Assembly: GCF_003063265.1 (NCBI RefSeq)
Contig: NZ_NERU01000001.1
Coordinates: 248,001 to 312,000 of the forward strand
DNA from: Limnohabitans sp. WS1
GTDB lineage: Bacteria > Pseudomonadota > Gammaproteobacteria > Burkholderiales > Burkholderiaceae_C
DNA: 64,000 bases
Direction: 5' to 3'
The translations under genes were made by a program, and so were the position numbers. Shown piece after piece: positions 1 through 8,694 of this stretch (its first letter is position 1; every line of letters starts with the position of its first letter). Under the pieces are notes generated by a model. It was not told the origin of the DNA. It did no database searches and was given only the letters and a program-made list of their open reading frames with translations.

Positions 1-118
1 CAATGATCTGGCGGGGTTTTTGCTAGTTGTCATGGATCACCCAAAAGGTGATTCTTGATGCAAGAACAACAACCGAAGCTACAACCCGTTAAGCGCGGGT
101 TAAAACACGGAGAAATTT
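1..118. other. Leader upstream of livH, no gene seen
   Basis: No coding frame with a convincing start is visible here. Two short inverted repeats are present: ATCACC/GGTGAT (36-41 and 47-52) and AACCCG/CGGGTT (about 83-102). Neither is followed by a T tract on the plus strand, so they do not look like intrinsic terminators. A livJ-type binding protein gene usually precedes livH in this family of operons and may lie just outside the window; that is inference. Confidence 0.4.
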
Positions 119-1048
119 ATGGACGTCTTCTTCCAGCAGGTCATCAACGGCCTGGTCATGGGCAGCATGTACGCCTTGGTGGCCTTGGGCTACACCATGG
201 TGTACGGCATCATCAACTTGATCAATTTTGCGCACGGCGAGGTGCTGATGGTGGGCGCTCTGACGAGTTGGTCAGCCATTGGCATGATGCAAGGTGCCAT
301 GCCCGGCGCACCAGGTTGGGTCATTTTGATTTTGGCGACCTTGATCGCCTGCGTGGTCGCTGTGGTCCTGAATTTCACGATTGAAAAAATCGCTTACCGA
401 CCCCTGCGCAACAGTCCTAAATTGGCCCCCTTGATCACCGCCATTGGCATGAGCATCTTGCTGCAGACCTTGGCCATGATCATCTGGAAGCCCAATTACA
501 AGGCTTACCCTACTTTGCTGTCGAGCACGCCCATCAACATGGGGGGTGTGGTGATCACGCCGACTCAGATCATGATTTTGGGCGTCACAGCCGTGTCCCT
601 GGCTGTGTTGATGTGGTTGGTCAATTACACCCGCTTGGGTCGCGCCATGCGGGCCACTTCTGAGAACCCTCGTGTAGCCGCTTTGATGGGCGTCAAGCCC
701 GACATGGTGATTTCTGCCACGTTTGTGATTGGCGCCATCTTGGCAGCGATTGCGGGTGTGATGTACGCCTCCAATTACGGTACGGCACAACATGCCATGG
801 GTTTCTTGCCAGGCCTCAAAGCCTTCACCGCAGCGGTGTTTGGCGGCATTGGCAACTTGTCCGGCGCGGTGATTGGCGGCATATTGTTGGGCCTGATCGA
901 AGCCATTGGTTCCGGCTACATCGGTTACCTCACGGGGGGTGTGCTGGGCAGCCACTACACCGATATTTTTGCGTTCATTGTCTTGATCATCGTGTTGACC
1001 CTGCGACCCTCGGGCCTCATGGGTGAACGTGTGGCCGATCGCGCTTGA
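119..1048 (+). CDS. livH: Branched-chain amino acid ABC transporter permease LivH
   Basis: Inner-membrane permease of a high-affinity branched-chain amino acid importer (309 aa, the usual LivH length). The protein is almost entirely hydrophobic helices. It has the typical LivH opening (QQVINGLVMGSMYALVALG) and the EAA-type cytoplasmic loop near residues 175-200 (RLGRAMRATSENPRVAALMG). The ATG is preceded by CGGAGAAA at good spacing. It is the first gene of a livHMGF run with start/stop contacts between all members. Substrate range cannot be read from sequence; related systems in this order also carry other amino acids, amides or aromatic compounds. Confidence 0.93.
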   Translation: MDVFFQQVINGLVMGSMYALVALGYTMVYGIINLINFAHGEVLMVGALTSWSAIGMMQGAMPGAPGWVILILATLIACVVAVVLNFTIEKIAYRPLRNSPKLAPLITAIGMSILLQTLAMIIWKPNYKAYPTLLSSTPINMGGVVITPTQIMILGVTAVSLAVLMWLVNYTRLGRAMRATSENPRVAALMGVKPDMVISATFVIGAILAAIAGVMYASNYGTAQHAMGFLPGLKAFTAAVFGGIGNLSGAVIGGILLGLIEAIGSGYIGYLTGGVLGSHYTDIFAFIVLIIVLTLRPSGLMGERVADRA

Positions 1049-1059
1049 TGGAGGTGAGC

Positions 1060-2136
1060 ATGAAAAACAACAAAACACTTCAATACATCTTGATCGGTGC
1101 AGCGCTCATCGCCTTGCCCCTGGTCCTTCAAATCTTCGGCAACGCCTGGGTGCGCATTGCCGACATGGCCTTGCTTTATATTTTGCTGGCCATTGGCTTG
1201 AACATTGTGGTGGGCTATGCCGGTCTGCTGGACCTGGGTTATGTGGCCTTTTTTGCGGTGGGGGCCTACATGTACGGCCTGCTTTCATCGCCGCATTTGA
1301 CCAATACTTTTGCATGGATCGCCGCTGCCTATCCGAACGGCATGCACATGCCCATTTGGCTGATCGTGCCCGTGGGCGCGGCCTTGGCGGGTATCTTTGG
1401 CATGTTGCTGGGTGCACCCACGCTCAAGCTGCGAGGCGATTATCTGGCCATCGTGACCTTGGGCTTTGGTGAAATCATCCGTGTGTTCATGAACAACCTG
1501 GATCACCCGGTCAACATCACCAACGGACCCAAGGGCCTGGACCAAATCGACCCGATTTCGATTTTTGGTCTGAACCTGGGTAAAAAGCTGATGATTGGTG
1601 ATTTCGAGATCGCTTCGGTCTCGCTCTATTACTACTTGTTCCTGAGCTTGGTGCTGGTCACGATTTTGATCTCGCACCGCTTGGAGGTGTCCCGCATTGG
1701 CCGTGCCTGGATGGCGATCCGTGAAGACGAAATCGCCGCCAAAGCCATGGGCTTGAATACCCGCAACCTCAAGCTGCTGGCTTTTGGCATGGGCGCAACC
1801 TTTGGTGGTGTCTCGGGTGCCATGTTTGCGGGCTTCCAGGGCTTTATTTCGCCCGAGTCCTTCAGTCTGATGGAGTCGGTGATGATCGTGGCCATGGTGG
1901 TGCTGGGCGGCCTGGGTTATTTGCCTGGTGTGATTTTGGGCGCTATTTTGTTGTCGGCTTTGCCCGAAGTCTTGCGTTACGTGGCAGGTCCTTTGCAAGA
2001 GATGACGGGTGGCCGTTTGGATGCCTCCATCATGCGTCAATTGTTGGTGGCGCTGGCCATGATCGTGATCATGTTGATGCGTCCTCGCGGGCTGTGGCCT
2101 TCGCCTGAGCATGGCAAATCGCTCAAGACGAAATGA
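1060..2136 (+). CDS. livM: Branched-chain amino acid ABC transporter permease LivM
   Basis: Second permease subunit of the Liv importer, 358 aa from the chosen start. The ATG at 1060 is preferred because GGAGGTGA lies 3-10 bases before it. TTG 1045 and ATG 1048 upstream would overlap the livH stop and have no ribosome binding site. LivM landmarks are visible: the glycine-rich NIVVGYAGLLDLGYVAFFAV segment early, the loop around LGAPTLKLRGDYLAIVTLGF, and the EAA-like loop SRIGRAWMAIREDEIAAKAM near residue 215. It pairs with LivH to form the transmembrane channel served by LivG and LivF. Confidence 0.93.
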   Translation: MKNNKTLQYILIGAALIALPLVLQIFGNAWVRIADMALLYILLAIGLNIVVGYAGLLDLGYVAFFAVGAYMYGLLSSPHLTNTFAWIAAAYPNGMHMPIWLIVPVGAALAGIFGMLLGAPTLKLRGDYLAIVTLGFGEIIRVFMNNLDHPVNITNGPKGLDQIDPISIFGLNLGKKLMIGDFEIASVSLYYYLFLSLVLVTILISHRLEVSRIGRAWMAIREDEIAAKAMGLNTRNLKLLAFGMGATFGGVSGAMFAGFQGFISPESFSLMESVMIVAMVVLGGLGYLPGVILGAILLSALPEVLRYVAGPLQEMTGGRLDASIMRQLLVALAMIVIMLMRPRGLWPSPEHGKSLKTK

Positions 2137-2147
2137 AGGAGCAGAAC

Positions 2148-2933
2148 ATGAATCCAACAGCCAACAAAGACACCGTCCTCAACGTCTCGGGCATTTCCAA
2201 GCGATTTGGCGGACTGCAAGCCCTCACCGATGTGGGCATGACCATTCAACGCGGCCAGGTGTATGGCCTGATTGGCCCCAACGGCGCAGGCAAGACCACC
2301 TTTTTCAACGTGATCACGGGCCTGTACACACCAGACAGCGGCACTTTTGAGTTGGCGGGCAAGCCTTACCAACCCACCGCAGTGCACGAAGTGGCCAAGG
2401 CGGGCATTGCCCGCACGTTCCAGAACATTCGTTTGTTTGCCGAAATGACAGCCCTCGAAAACGTGATGGTCGGCCGCCATGTGCGAACCCATTCGGGCTT
2501 GCTGGGTGCGATTTTCCGCACCCCCAGTTTCAAGGCGGAAGAAGCTGCGATTGCCCAGCGTGCACAAGAGTTGCTCGACTATGTCGGTATCGGCAAATAC
2601 GCTGACTTCAAGGCCCGCACGCTGTCTTATGGCGACCAGCGTCGCCTGGAAATCGCCCGCGCTTTGGCGACTGATCCCCAGCTCATTGCCCTGGATGAAC
2701 CTGCAGCTGGCATGAACGCGACCGAGAAAGTGCAGCTGCGCGAGTTGATCGACCAGATCCGCAAAGACAACCGCACCATCTTGCTGATCGAGCACGACGT
2801 GAAGCTGGTCATGGGCCTGTGTGACCGCGTCACGGTGCTCGACTACGGCAAGCAAATTGCCGAAGGCACGCCTGCCGATGTGCAGAAGAATGAAAAAGTG
2901 ATTGAGGCCTATCTGGGCACGGGAGGGCACTGA
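2148..2933 (+). CDS. livG: Branched-chain amino acid ABC transporter ATP-binding protein LivG
   Basis: Cytoplasmic ATPase subunit, 261 aa. It has Walker A (GPNGAGKTTFFNVITG, near residue 40), ABC signature (LSYGDQRRLEIARAL) and Walker B (LIALDEPAAGMN), then the switch His in LLIEHDVKLVM. LivG proteins characteristically have SYGxQR rather than SGGQQ, as here. ATG 2148 is chosen because AAGGAG (2136-2141) precedes it. An ATG at 2133 overlaps the livM stop but has no Shine-Dalgarno. Translation is probably coupled to livM. Confidence 0.94.
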   Translation: MNPTANKDTVLNVSGISKRFGGLQALTDVGMTIQRGQVYGLIGPNGAGKTTFFNVITGLYTPDSGTFELAGKPYQPTAVHEVAKAGIARTFQNIRLFAEMTALENVMVGRHVRTHSGLLGAIFRTPSFKAEEAAIAQRAQELLDYVGIGKYADFKARTLSYGDQRRLEIARALATDPQLIALDEPAAGMNATEKVQLRELIDQIRKDNRTILLIEHDVKLVMGLCDRVTVLDYGKQIAEGTPADVQKNEKVIEAYLGTGGH

Positions 2934-2934
2934 G

Positions 2935-3651
2935 ATGGCCAATGTTTTTTTGAAAGTCAAAGACCTGCAAGTCGGCTACGGCGGCATTCAGGCGGTCAAG
3001 GGCGTCAGCCTTGAAGTGCGCGAAGGCGAGCTGGTCTCGCTGATTGGCTCCAACGGTGCGGGCAAAACCACCACCATGAAAGCGATCACCGGCACCTTGC
3101 CTTTGCAAGCAGGCGACATCGAGTACTTGGGCAAAAGCATCCAGGGCCAAGGCCCTTGGGATTTGGTCAAGCAAGGCCTGGCCATGGTGCCGGAAGGCCG
3201 TGGCGTGTTCACCCGCATGACCATCACCGAAAACCTGCAAATGGGCGCTTACATCCGTTCGGACACCGCAGGCATTGCCGATGACATCGAAAAGATGTTC
3301 ACCATCTTCCCGCGTCTGCGCGAGCGCAAGGACCAGTTGGCGGGAACCATGTCCGGTGGTGAGCAGCAGATGCTCGCCATGGGCCGCGCCCTGATGAGCC
3401 GCCCCAAGGTTCTCTTGCTCGATGAGCCGTCCATGGGTTTGTCGCCCATCATGGTCGACAAGATCTTTGAAGTGGTGCGAGATGTGTACGCCCAGGGCGT
3501 CACGGTGCTGCTGGTGGAGCAAAACGCCAGCCGTGCGCTGGCGATTGCCGACCGGGGTTACGTGATGGACTCAGGCCTCATCACCATGACCGGTGTAGGC
3601 AAGGACATGCTCGAAGACCCCAAAGTGCGTGCAGCCTATCTGGGTGAGTGA
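2935..3651 (+). CDS. livF: Branched-chain amino acid ABC transporter ATP-binding protein LivF
   Basis: Second ATPase of the Liv importer, 238 aa. It has Walker A (GSNGAGKTTTMKAITG), signature MSGGEQQMLAMGRAL and Walker B VLLLDEPSMGLSP, all typical for LivF. The start ATG 2935 lies just after the livG stop (2931-2933) and is preceded by GGGAGGG. The last gene of the operon is followed within 20 bases by a strong palindromic terminator. Confidence 0.94.
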   Translation: MANVFLKVKDLQVGYGGIQAVKGVSLEVREGELVSLIGSNGAGKTTTMKAITGTLPLQAGDIEYLGKSIQGQGPWDLVKQGLAMVPEGRGVFTRMTITENLQMGAYIRSDTAGIADDIEKMFTIFPRLRERKDQLAGTMSGGEQQMLAMGRALMSRPKVLLLDEPSMGLSPIMVDKIFEVVRDVYAQGVTVLLVEQNASRALAIADRGYVMDSGLITMTGVGKDMLEDPKVRAAYLGE

Positions 3652-3666
3652 GCCGCGCTCAGATCA

Positions 3667-3696
3667 GCAAAAAGCCCGGCATGCCGGGCTTTTTGC
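3667..3696. terminator. Bidirectional intrinsic terminator between livF and a Bug gene
   Basis: Perfect inverted repeat: GCAAAAAGCCCGGC, a two-base spacer, then GCCGGGCTTTTTGC. It is GC-rich in the stem with A and T runs at both edges, so it can stop transcription of livF from the left and of the convergent Bug gene from the right. Confidence 0.9.
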
Positions 3697-3715
3697 ATTC
3701 TGGGTCAGAGCGCTC

Positions 3716-4678
3716 TCAATCCACCCGTGCGCCGCTGGCCTTGACCACGCTTTCGTAGCGTGTCAGCTCCTTCTTCATGAAGGCGCCAAACTGTTCTGGT
3801 GTGTTGCCTACGGGCTCTGCCAGCAGTTGGCCGAAACGGGTTTTGGTCTCAGGGGTTTGCAGCGCTGCGACAAAAGCCTTGTTCAGCCGATCCACCACAT
3901 CGCGGGGTGTGGCCGCAGGTGCGACCAGCCCCCACCAGGTGTCGATTTCAAAATCCTTGAGCGTTTCGCTCATGCTTGGAATGTCGGGCAGGGCGCTGCT
4001 GCGCTGTCCTGTGGTCACGGCCAGGGCTTTGAGTCGTCCGGACTTGATGTTGGCCGCTGCCGTGGCCAGGTTGTCGAAGTTGAAGTCGACTTGGCCCGAC
4101 AACAAAGCCAGCTGTGCGGGGTTGCCGCCGTTGTAGGGAATGTGCACCGCAAAAATGCCCGCCGCTCGCTTGAACATTTCACCCGCAAGGTGACCGGCGC
4201 TGCCGTTGCCACCTGAGCCAAAGTTCAACTTGGCGGGGTTGGCTTTGGCATAAGCCACCAAATCGGCCAAGGTGTTGATTTTCAGGCGCTGCGCGGTCTC
4301 GGCGTTCATCACCAGCACGTTGGGCACACGCAGCATTTGCGTGATGGGCGCAAAGTCGCGGCTCGCGTCGTAGGGCATCTTGGCAAACAGCCAGGGGTTG
4401 ATGGCGTGTGTGGCCGTGGCTGCGATGCCGATCGTCAGGCCATCGGGCGCAGCTTTGGCCACCAAATCAGCGCCCAGGTTGCCACCCGCGCCGGGACGGT
4501 TCTCGATGATCACGGTGCCCAGGCTGTCTTTCACCCGCTCTGCCAAGGCCCGTGCCGTAACGTCAATCGGACCGCCCGGTGCATAGGGCACGATGATGCG
4601 GATGGGTTTGGCTTGTGCCCATGCAGGGGCGGCCACACTGGCGGCGATGGCACTCAGGCAAAAATCACGGCGTTGCAT
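3716..4678 (-). CDS. Bug/TctC-type tripartite tricarboxylate transporter binding protein
   Basis: Periplasmic extracytoplasmic solute receptor of the Bug (TctC) family, 320 aa. The N-terminus MQRRDFCLSAIAASVAAPAWAQA is an export signal with a twin-arginine-like start. It is followed by the family opening KPIRIIVPYAPGGPIDVTAR and the GAGGN segment that lines the ligand site. No TctA or TctB membrane subunit lies nearby, so this is an orphan receptor, as is common in Burkholderiales. The substrate is unknown; most members bind carboxylates. It converges on livF and shares its terminator. Confidence 0.9.
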   Translation of the reverse strand: MQRRDFCLSAIAASVAAPAWAQAKPIRIIVPYAPGGPIDVTARALAERVKDSLGTVIIENRPGAGGNLGADLVAKAAPDGLTIGIAATATHAINPWLFAKMPYDASRDFAPITQMLRVPNVLVMNAETAQRLKINTLADLVAYAKANPAKLNFGSGGNGSAGHLAGEMFKRAAGIFAVHIPYNGGNPAQLALLSGQVDFNFDNLATAAANIKSGRLKALAVTTGQRSSALPDIPSMSETLKDFEIDTWWGLVAPAATPRDVVDRLNKAFVAALQTPETKTRFGQLLAEPVGNTPEQFGAFMKKELTRYESVVKASGARVD

Positions 4679-4697
4679 GGTAAGTCCTTTTTACTTG

Positions 4698-4796
4698 GTC
4701 GGCGGCTTCAGCTCCGACGTGAACCTCGGCAGAAACCCAAAGTGTCGGAGTTAAAGCTCCGACTTACAGGGAGCGGTATCGGAGTCAAGAGCTCAG
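4698..4796. repeat. Three related small hairpin units
   Basis: Three similar hairpins lie in about 100 bases. The first runs 4698-4718 (GTCGG ... CTCCGAC). The second is the clean unit GTCGGAGTTAAAGCTCCGAC at 4744-4763. The third is a degenerate copy starting TATCGGAGTCAAGAGCTC at 4777, which overlaps the stop codon of the following minus-strand gene. They sit just past the 3' end of the reductase gene. They could be a small dispersed palindromic repeat or mRNA 3'-end structure; neither is proven. Confidence 0.5.
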
Positions 4797-5833
4797 CCCT
4801 TGGCCTTGTCGGCCTCAGACGTGAACGAATCGGCGTAAAACTCTTCTTCGGGCAGGCCGCCTTGTGCCACATAGTCTCGCTTGGCCGAGTCCACCACGAT
4901 GGGGGCACCACAGGCATAAACCTGGTAGCCCGACAGATCGGGGAAGTCCTGCAACACGGCCTGGTGCACAAAGCCTGTGCGGCCAGTCCACTGGTCTTCG
5001 GCTTCGGCATTCGAGATCACGGGCACATAGCGCAGGTTGGGCATTTCGGCCAAGCGGGCTTCCACCCATTCAGCCATGTACATGTCAGAAGGGCGGCGGC
5101 CACCCCAGTACAGCGTGGCGGGGCGGGTGATGCCCCGGTGCTGCATGTGCTCGATCAGCGCCTTGATGGGCGCAAAACCTGTGCCCGAAGCCAGCAGCAC
5201 GATCGGCTTGTTGCTGTCTTCGCGCAGGTAAAAACTCCCGTACGGGCCTTCGGCACGCAGGATGTCTTTTTCCTTCATGGTGGTGAACACCGGGTCGGTG
5301 AACTTGCCGCCCGGCATGTGGCGGATGTGCAGCTCCACCGTCGGGGGTGCCACTTCGAGGGTGTGTGGGGCGTTGGCCATGCTGTAGCTGCGGCGCGAAC
5401 CGTCACGCAACAAAAACTCGATGTACTGGCCCGCGTGAAACTTCATCACGTCGTTGGCGGGCAGTTGCAGTTTCAGCACGATCACGTCGTGTGACTTTTT
5501 CTCCAGGCTGACCACGCGCACCGGCATCTTTTTGACGGGCAGGCCGCCTTCAGCCGTGACTTGTTTGGATTCGAGCACCACATCGCTTTGGGCGGTGGCG
5601 CAGCAGGTCAGCACCAGGCCTTGGGCTTCTTCCTCGTCACTCAGGGCTTTGGCTTGGTGGGGGCCATGCACCACGGTGCCCGAGATTTTTTTGCATTTGC
5701 AGGAGCCACAAGCGCCGTCTTTGCAGCCATAAGGCAGGCCAATGCCTTGGCGAATGCCCGCGGCAAGCAGGGTTTCGTTGTCGTCTGCGCTGAAGCTGCG
5801 GCCGCTGGGCTGCACGGAAATTTGAAAGCTCAT
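4793..5833 (-). CDS. 2Fe-2S ferredoxin/FAD/NAD reductase (AscD-like)
   Basis: A 346-aa electron-transfer flavoprotein with three modules in order. First is a plant-type 2Fe-2S ferredoxin domain (ligands C37, C42 and C45 in YGCKDGACGSC, with a further Cys in the TCCAT segment near residue 75). Second is an FAD domain with RSYSMANAP. Third is an NAD domain with LASGTGFAPIKALIEH. Homologues in this order are usually labelled CDP-6-deoxy-delta-3,4-glucoseen reductase, but no deoxysugar genes lie here. A general oxygenase or radical-enzyme reductase role is equally possible. It is transcribed away from the divergent SDR gene at 5881. Confidence 0.85.
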   Translation of the reverse strand: MSFQISVQPSGRSFSADDNETLLAAGIRQGIGLPYGCKDGACGSCKCKKISGTVVHGPHQAKALSDEEEAQGLVLTCCATAQSDVVLESKQVTAEGGLPVKKMPVRVVSLEKKSHDVIVLKLQLPANDVMKFHAGQYIEFLLRDGSRRSYSMANAPHTLEVAPPTVELHIRHMPGGKFTDPVFTTMKEKDILRAEGPYGSFYLREDSNKPIVLLASGTGFAPIKALIEHMQHRGITRPATLYWGGRRPSDMYMAEWVEARLAEMPNLRYVPVISNAEAEDQWTGRTGFVHQAVLQDFPDLSGYQVYACGAPIVVDSAKRDYVAQGGLPEEEFYADSFTSEADKAKG

Positions 5834-5880
5834 CTTTTCGGTATCCTAGAGGGTGTGAATATGACCCGGAACCCCTGATT

Positions 5881-6843
5881 TTGCCTTCAAACCAAACCCC
5901 CTTGGGCGCACGGCCTGCCCGCTTTCGCCGCCAACGTGTTTTGATCGTGGGCTGTGGTGACGTGGGCCTGCGCACAGCGGGCCAATTGGGTGCGCCGCTC
6001 ACCCCGCGTGTACGCCTGATGGCGCTGACCTCATCGCCCGAGCGCGTACGTCTGCTTCGGGCCTGCGGCATCACCCCTTTGAAGGGCAATCTGGACGACG
6101 CAGCCAGTTTGAAGCGTTTGGCGGGCATCGCGCATCGGGTGATCCACCTGGCACCGCCGCCTTCTGACCGCCAAGGTGCGAACGACCGCGATCCGCGCAG
6201 CCTGGCCTTGGTGCGAGCCCTGCGCTTGCGCACACCGCCCCAAGCCTTGGTTTATGGTTCTACCACGGGTGTTTATGGCGACTGCGGGGGGCAGCAGGTG
6301 GACGAAATCCGGACGGTGAACCCCCACACCCCCCGCGCCCAGCGCCGGGTCGATGCCGAAAACCTGATGCGGTTTTTGGGGCGCAGCGGCGTGCGCGTGA
6401 GTGTGTTGCGCATTCCTGGCATTTACGCGCCTGACCGTGAAGGTGGCACCCCGCGTGAGCGCTTGCTCAGGGGCACGCCCGTGTTGGTGGCCAAGGAAGA
6501 TGTGTACACCAACCACATCCACGCCAACGATCTGGCCCGCGCCTGTGCCGCTGCCTTGTGGCGTGGCAAGCCTCAGCGTGTGGTCAATGTGACCGACGAC
6601 ACAGATCTGAAGATGGGCGAATACTTTGATCTGGCGGCAGGTCTGTATGGCTTGCCTAAACCGCCTCGCATATCGCGCAACGACGCCAACAACGCGCTGC
6701 CCTTGATGTTGCTGAGCTTCATGAACGAGTCGCGCCGTCTGGACAACACCCGGATGAAGCGGGAGCTGCGTCTTAAGCTGCACTACCCGCATGTGCGTGA
6801 CGGCTTGAGCCCCCAGGGTGCTTTGTTTTCGGGGGCCTCATGA
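5881..6843 (+). CDS. NAD-dependent epimerase/dehydratase family (SDR) protein
   Basis: A 320-aa extended or atypical SDR. A Rossmann nucleotide-binding motif appears at residues 20-36 (VLIVGCGDVGLRTAGQL), followed by RVIHLAPPP and YGSTTGVYGD, the position of the active-site Ser/Tyr region in the YeeZ-like group. The first start is TTG at 5881 and no better ATG precedes the Rossmann fold, so a TTG start is accepted with reservation. The gene overlaps the following hslR by four bases (ATGA), which indicates co-translation. The substrate is unknown. Confidence 0.75.
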   Translation: MPSNQTPLGARPARFRRQRVLIVGCGDVGLRTAGQLGAPLTPRVRLMALTSSPERVRLLRACGITPLKGNLDDAASLKRLAGIAHRVIHLAPPPSDRQGANDRDPRSLALVRALRLRTPPQALVYGSTTGVYGDCGGQQVDEIRTVNPHTPRAQRRVDAENLMRFLGRSGVRVSVLRIPGIYAPDREGGTPRERLLRGTPVLVAKEDVYTNHIHANDLARACAAALWRGKPQRVVNVTDDTDLKMGEYFDLAAGLYGLPKPPRISRNDANNALPLMLLSFMNESRRLDNTRMKRELRLKLHYPHVRDGLSPQGALFSGAS

Positions 6844-7241
6844 ACGCCCTGCGCATCGACAAATGGTTGTGGGCGGCACGCTTTTACAAGACCCGCAGCT
6901 TGGCCAGCGATGAAATCGGCAAAAACCGCGTGCAGGTCAATGGGCAGGATGCCAAGGCGTCCAAAGAAGTCAAACCTGGCGATACGGTGTGCCTGCGGCA
7001 AGGCGCTGTCGAGCGAACGGTCGTGGTGCAGGCCTTGAGCGGTGTGCGTGGCCCGGCACCTGTGGCGCAGCTGCTGTACATAGAAACCCCGGAAAGCATC
7101 GCGGCCCGCCAAAAAGCCGCCGAGCAACACCGCCTTGCCCGCGAGCCTGCACTCAGCATCGAACAAGGCCGTCCCACCAAACGCGACCGCCGGCAAATCG
7201 AGCGCAATTGGAACGACCGATGGAGTGCGGGGATTGATTGA
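6840..7241 (+). CDS. hslR: Heat-shock protein 15, S4-domain RNA-binding protein
   Basis: 133 aa, the usual Hsp15 size. The S4 RNA-binding fold occupies the first 60 residues (RIDKWLWAARFYKTRSLASD, then VNGQDAKASKEVKPGDTV). It is followed by a basic tail rich in Lys/Arg (GRPTKRDRRQIERNWNDRW). The family binds stalled 50S subunits that carry peptidyl-tRNA and helps recycle them after heat shock. It begins inside the stop codon of the upstream SDR gene. Confidence 0.88.
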   Translation: MNALRIDKWLWAARFYKTRSLASDEIGKNRVQVNGQDAKASKEVKPGDTVCLRQGAVERTVVVQALSGVRGPAPVAQLLYIETPESIAARQKAAEQHRLAREPALSIEQGRPTKRDRRQIERNWNDRWSAGID

Positions 7242-7419
7242 TGGCAGGCCCTCAGCATTGGATTGCAAAACTTCCCGAAGAACACCCCGGATGCGGCATG
7301 GATGCATCAAGGCAAGGTGTGGGAAATGGGCCCGGTGAACGTGCGGGACCACTCAAGACTCCCAAGCTGCGCGTCCTGCATGCACACGAACTTTGAAATC
7401 ATCGAGCGAGCTCCCCGAC
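7242..7419 (+). other. Gap with an open frame but no supported gene
   Basis: The reading frame of hslR stays open for 65 codons beyond its TGA, as far as a TGA at 7437-7439. It encodes a plausible-looking segment (GKVWEMGPVNVRD, then CASCMHTNFEIIE). There is no upstream start with a ribosome binding site in this frame. It may be a decayed gene fragment at the junction with the accessory operon, or chance. Confidence 0.2.
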
Positions 7420-8694
7420 ATGTTCACACAACGTTCTGAATTCACCGCCCGCTACTTTGTCGAAAGCTCAATGCCCATTGAGCGAGTCGCAGACACCATC
7501 GCAGGCGAGCAATCCAGTGGAACGTTCATGGCTTTGCCAGGTGAAACGGATGAACTCAAGCAACGATCTCGTGCAAGGGTGACACGCATCGATGCGCTGG
7601 AATCTGTTGCGCAACCGTCGCTGCACAGTGCTCTCGTGCACCGACGGGGTGGACACCAGAGTTTCAACCGTGCCGAAATCGAGATTGCTTTTCCCATTGA
7701 CAACGTCGGTGCCAACATTTCCACGCTGCTGGCGACCGTCGCAGGAAATCTCTTTGAGTTGGGCGAGGTCACGGGTCTTCGCCTGCTGGACATCGATATG
7801 CCGGCGGACTACGCGAAGCGTTTTTCCGGCCCCCAGTTTGGCATCCAAGGTACGCGCACGATGGCGGGTGTGCACGGCCGACCCATCATCGGCACGATCA
7901 TCAAGCCCAGCATCGGTCTGTCGCCTCAGCAAACGGCAGACCTCGTCGATTCACTTTGTGCAGCAGACATCGACTTTATCAAGGACGACGAGTTGATGGC
8001 CGACCCGCCTTATGCGCCATTTGATGAGCGTCTCAAAGCCGTCATGCCCGTGATCCTGAAGCATGCCGATCGCATGGGTCGAAAGCCGATGTATGCGATC
8101 AACATCTCCGGCAGCATCGACGAGATGCTCCGGCGACACGATGCCGTGCTCGCAGCGGGTGGAACCTGTGTGATGGTCAGTGTGAACTGGATGGGCTTTG
8201 CGGCCGTTGAGCATTTGCGACGGCACGCACAGCTGCCCATTCATGCCCATCGGAATGGCTGGGGAGCCTTCACGCGGCATCCTCTGCTCGGATTTTCGTT
8301 TGCGGCTTACCAGAAGATTTGGCGCTTGGTGGGTATCGACCAAATGCATGTCAACGGGATACGAAGCAAATTTTGGGAACCGGATGATTCGGTCATTTCG
8401 TCAGCATTGTCCTGTCATGCAGACTTTGCGGGTATCCAGCCGGTGATGCCGGTTTTTTCGTCGGGCCAATGGGCCGGGCAGGCCCCCGATCTCTACCAAA
8501 AGCTTGGATCTACAGATTTGATGCACTTGGCGGGGGGCGGGATCATCGGCCATCCGGAGGGTATCGCCGCCGGTGTGGCGAGCATGCGCGAGGGATGGGA
8601 GGCCGCCATCTCCGGGGTGAGCCTCGAAAGCTATGCCCAAACTCATCCTTCATTGCAAAGGGCGCTGGCGCAGTTCAGCGCTTTGCAGCCATGA
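7420..8694 (+). CDS. RuBisCO-like protein (form IV type)
   Basis: 424 aa with the RuBisCO large-chain fold. The landmarks are GTIIKPSIGLSP (equivalent of the Lys-containing loop), DFIKDDELMADPP (the Lys that is carbamylated in true RuBisCO plus the metal-binding DDE), IHAHRNGWGAF, and SSGQWAGQ with HLAGGGIIGHP (phosphate site). The divergence and the adjoining DUF1537 kinase place it with RuBisCO-like proteins, which do not fix CO2. Known partners of such kinases act on 3-oxo-isoapionate-4-phosphate by decarboxylation or transcarboxylation; assignment here is by context. ATG 7420 is preferred to an upstream TTG at 7393. It overlaps the kinase gene by ATGA. MtnW of methionine salvage is the main alternative, but no mtn genes are nearby. 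Confidence 0.85.
   Translation: MFTQRSEFTARYFVESSMPIERVADTIAGEQSSGTFMALPGETDELKQRSRARVTRIDALESVAQPSLHSALVHRRGGHQSFNRAEIEIAFPIDNVGANISTLLATVAGNLFELGEVTGLRLLDIDMPADYAKRFSGPQFGIQGTRTMAGVHGRPIIGTIIKPSIGLSPQQTADLVDSLCAADIDFIKDDELMADPPYAPFDERLKAVMPVILKHADRMGRKPMYAINISGSIDEMLRRHDAVLAAGGTCVMVSVNWMGFAAVEHLRRHAQLPIHAHRNGWGAFTRHPLLGFSFAAYQKIWRLVGIDQMHVNGIRSKFWEPDDSVISSALSCHADFAGIQPVMPVFSSGQWAGQAPDLYQKLGSTDLMHLAGGGIIGHPEGIAAGVASMREGWEAAISGVSLESYAQTHPSLQRALAQFSALQP

Noticed and set aside
83..102. AACCCG/CGGGTT hairpin before livH as a terminator or attenuator
   Set aside because: The stem is only six bases and there is no T run, so it is probably incidental.
272..2157. Minus-strand frames opposite livH and livM
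   Set aside because: They are rich in H/Q/D as expected for antisense of hydrophobic permeases, and lack start signals.
4337..5494. 385-codon plus-strand frame across the Bug and reductase genes
   Set aside because: It spans two well-supported minus-strand genes and their intergenic repeats, and shows no recognisable domain.
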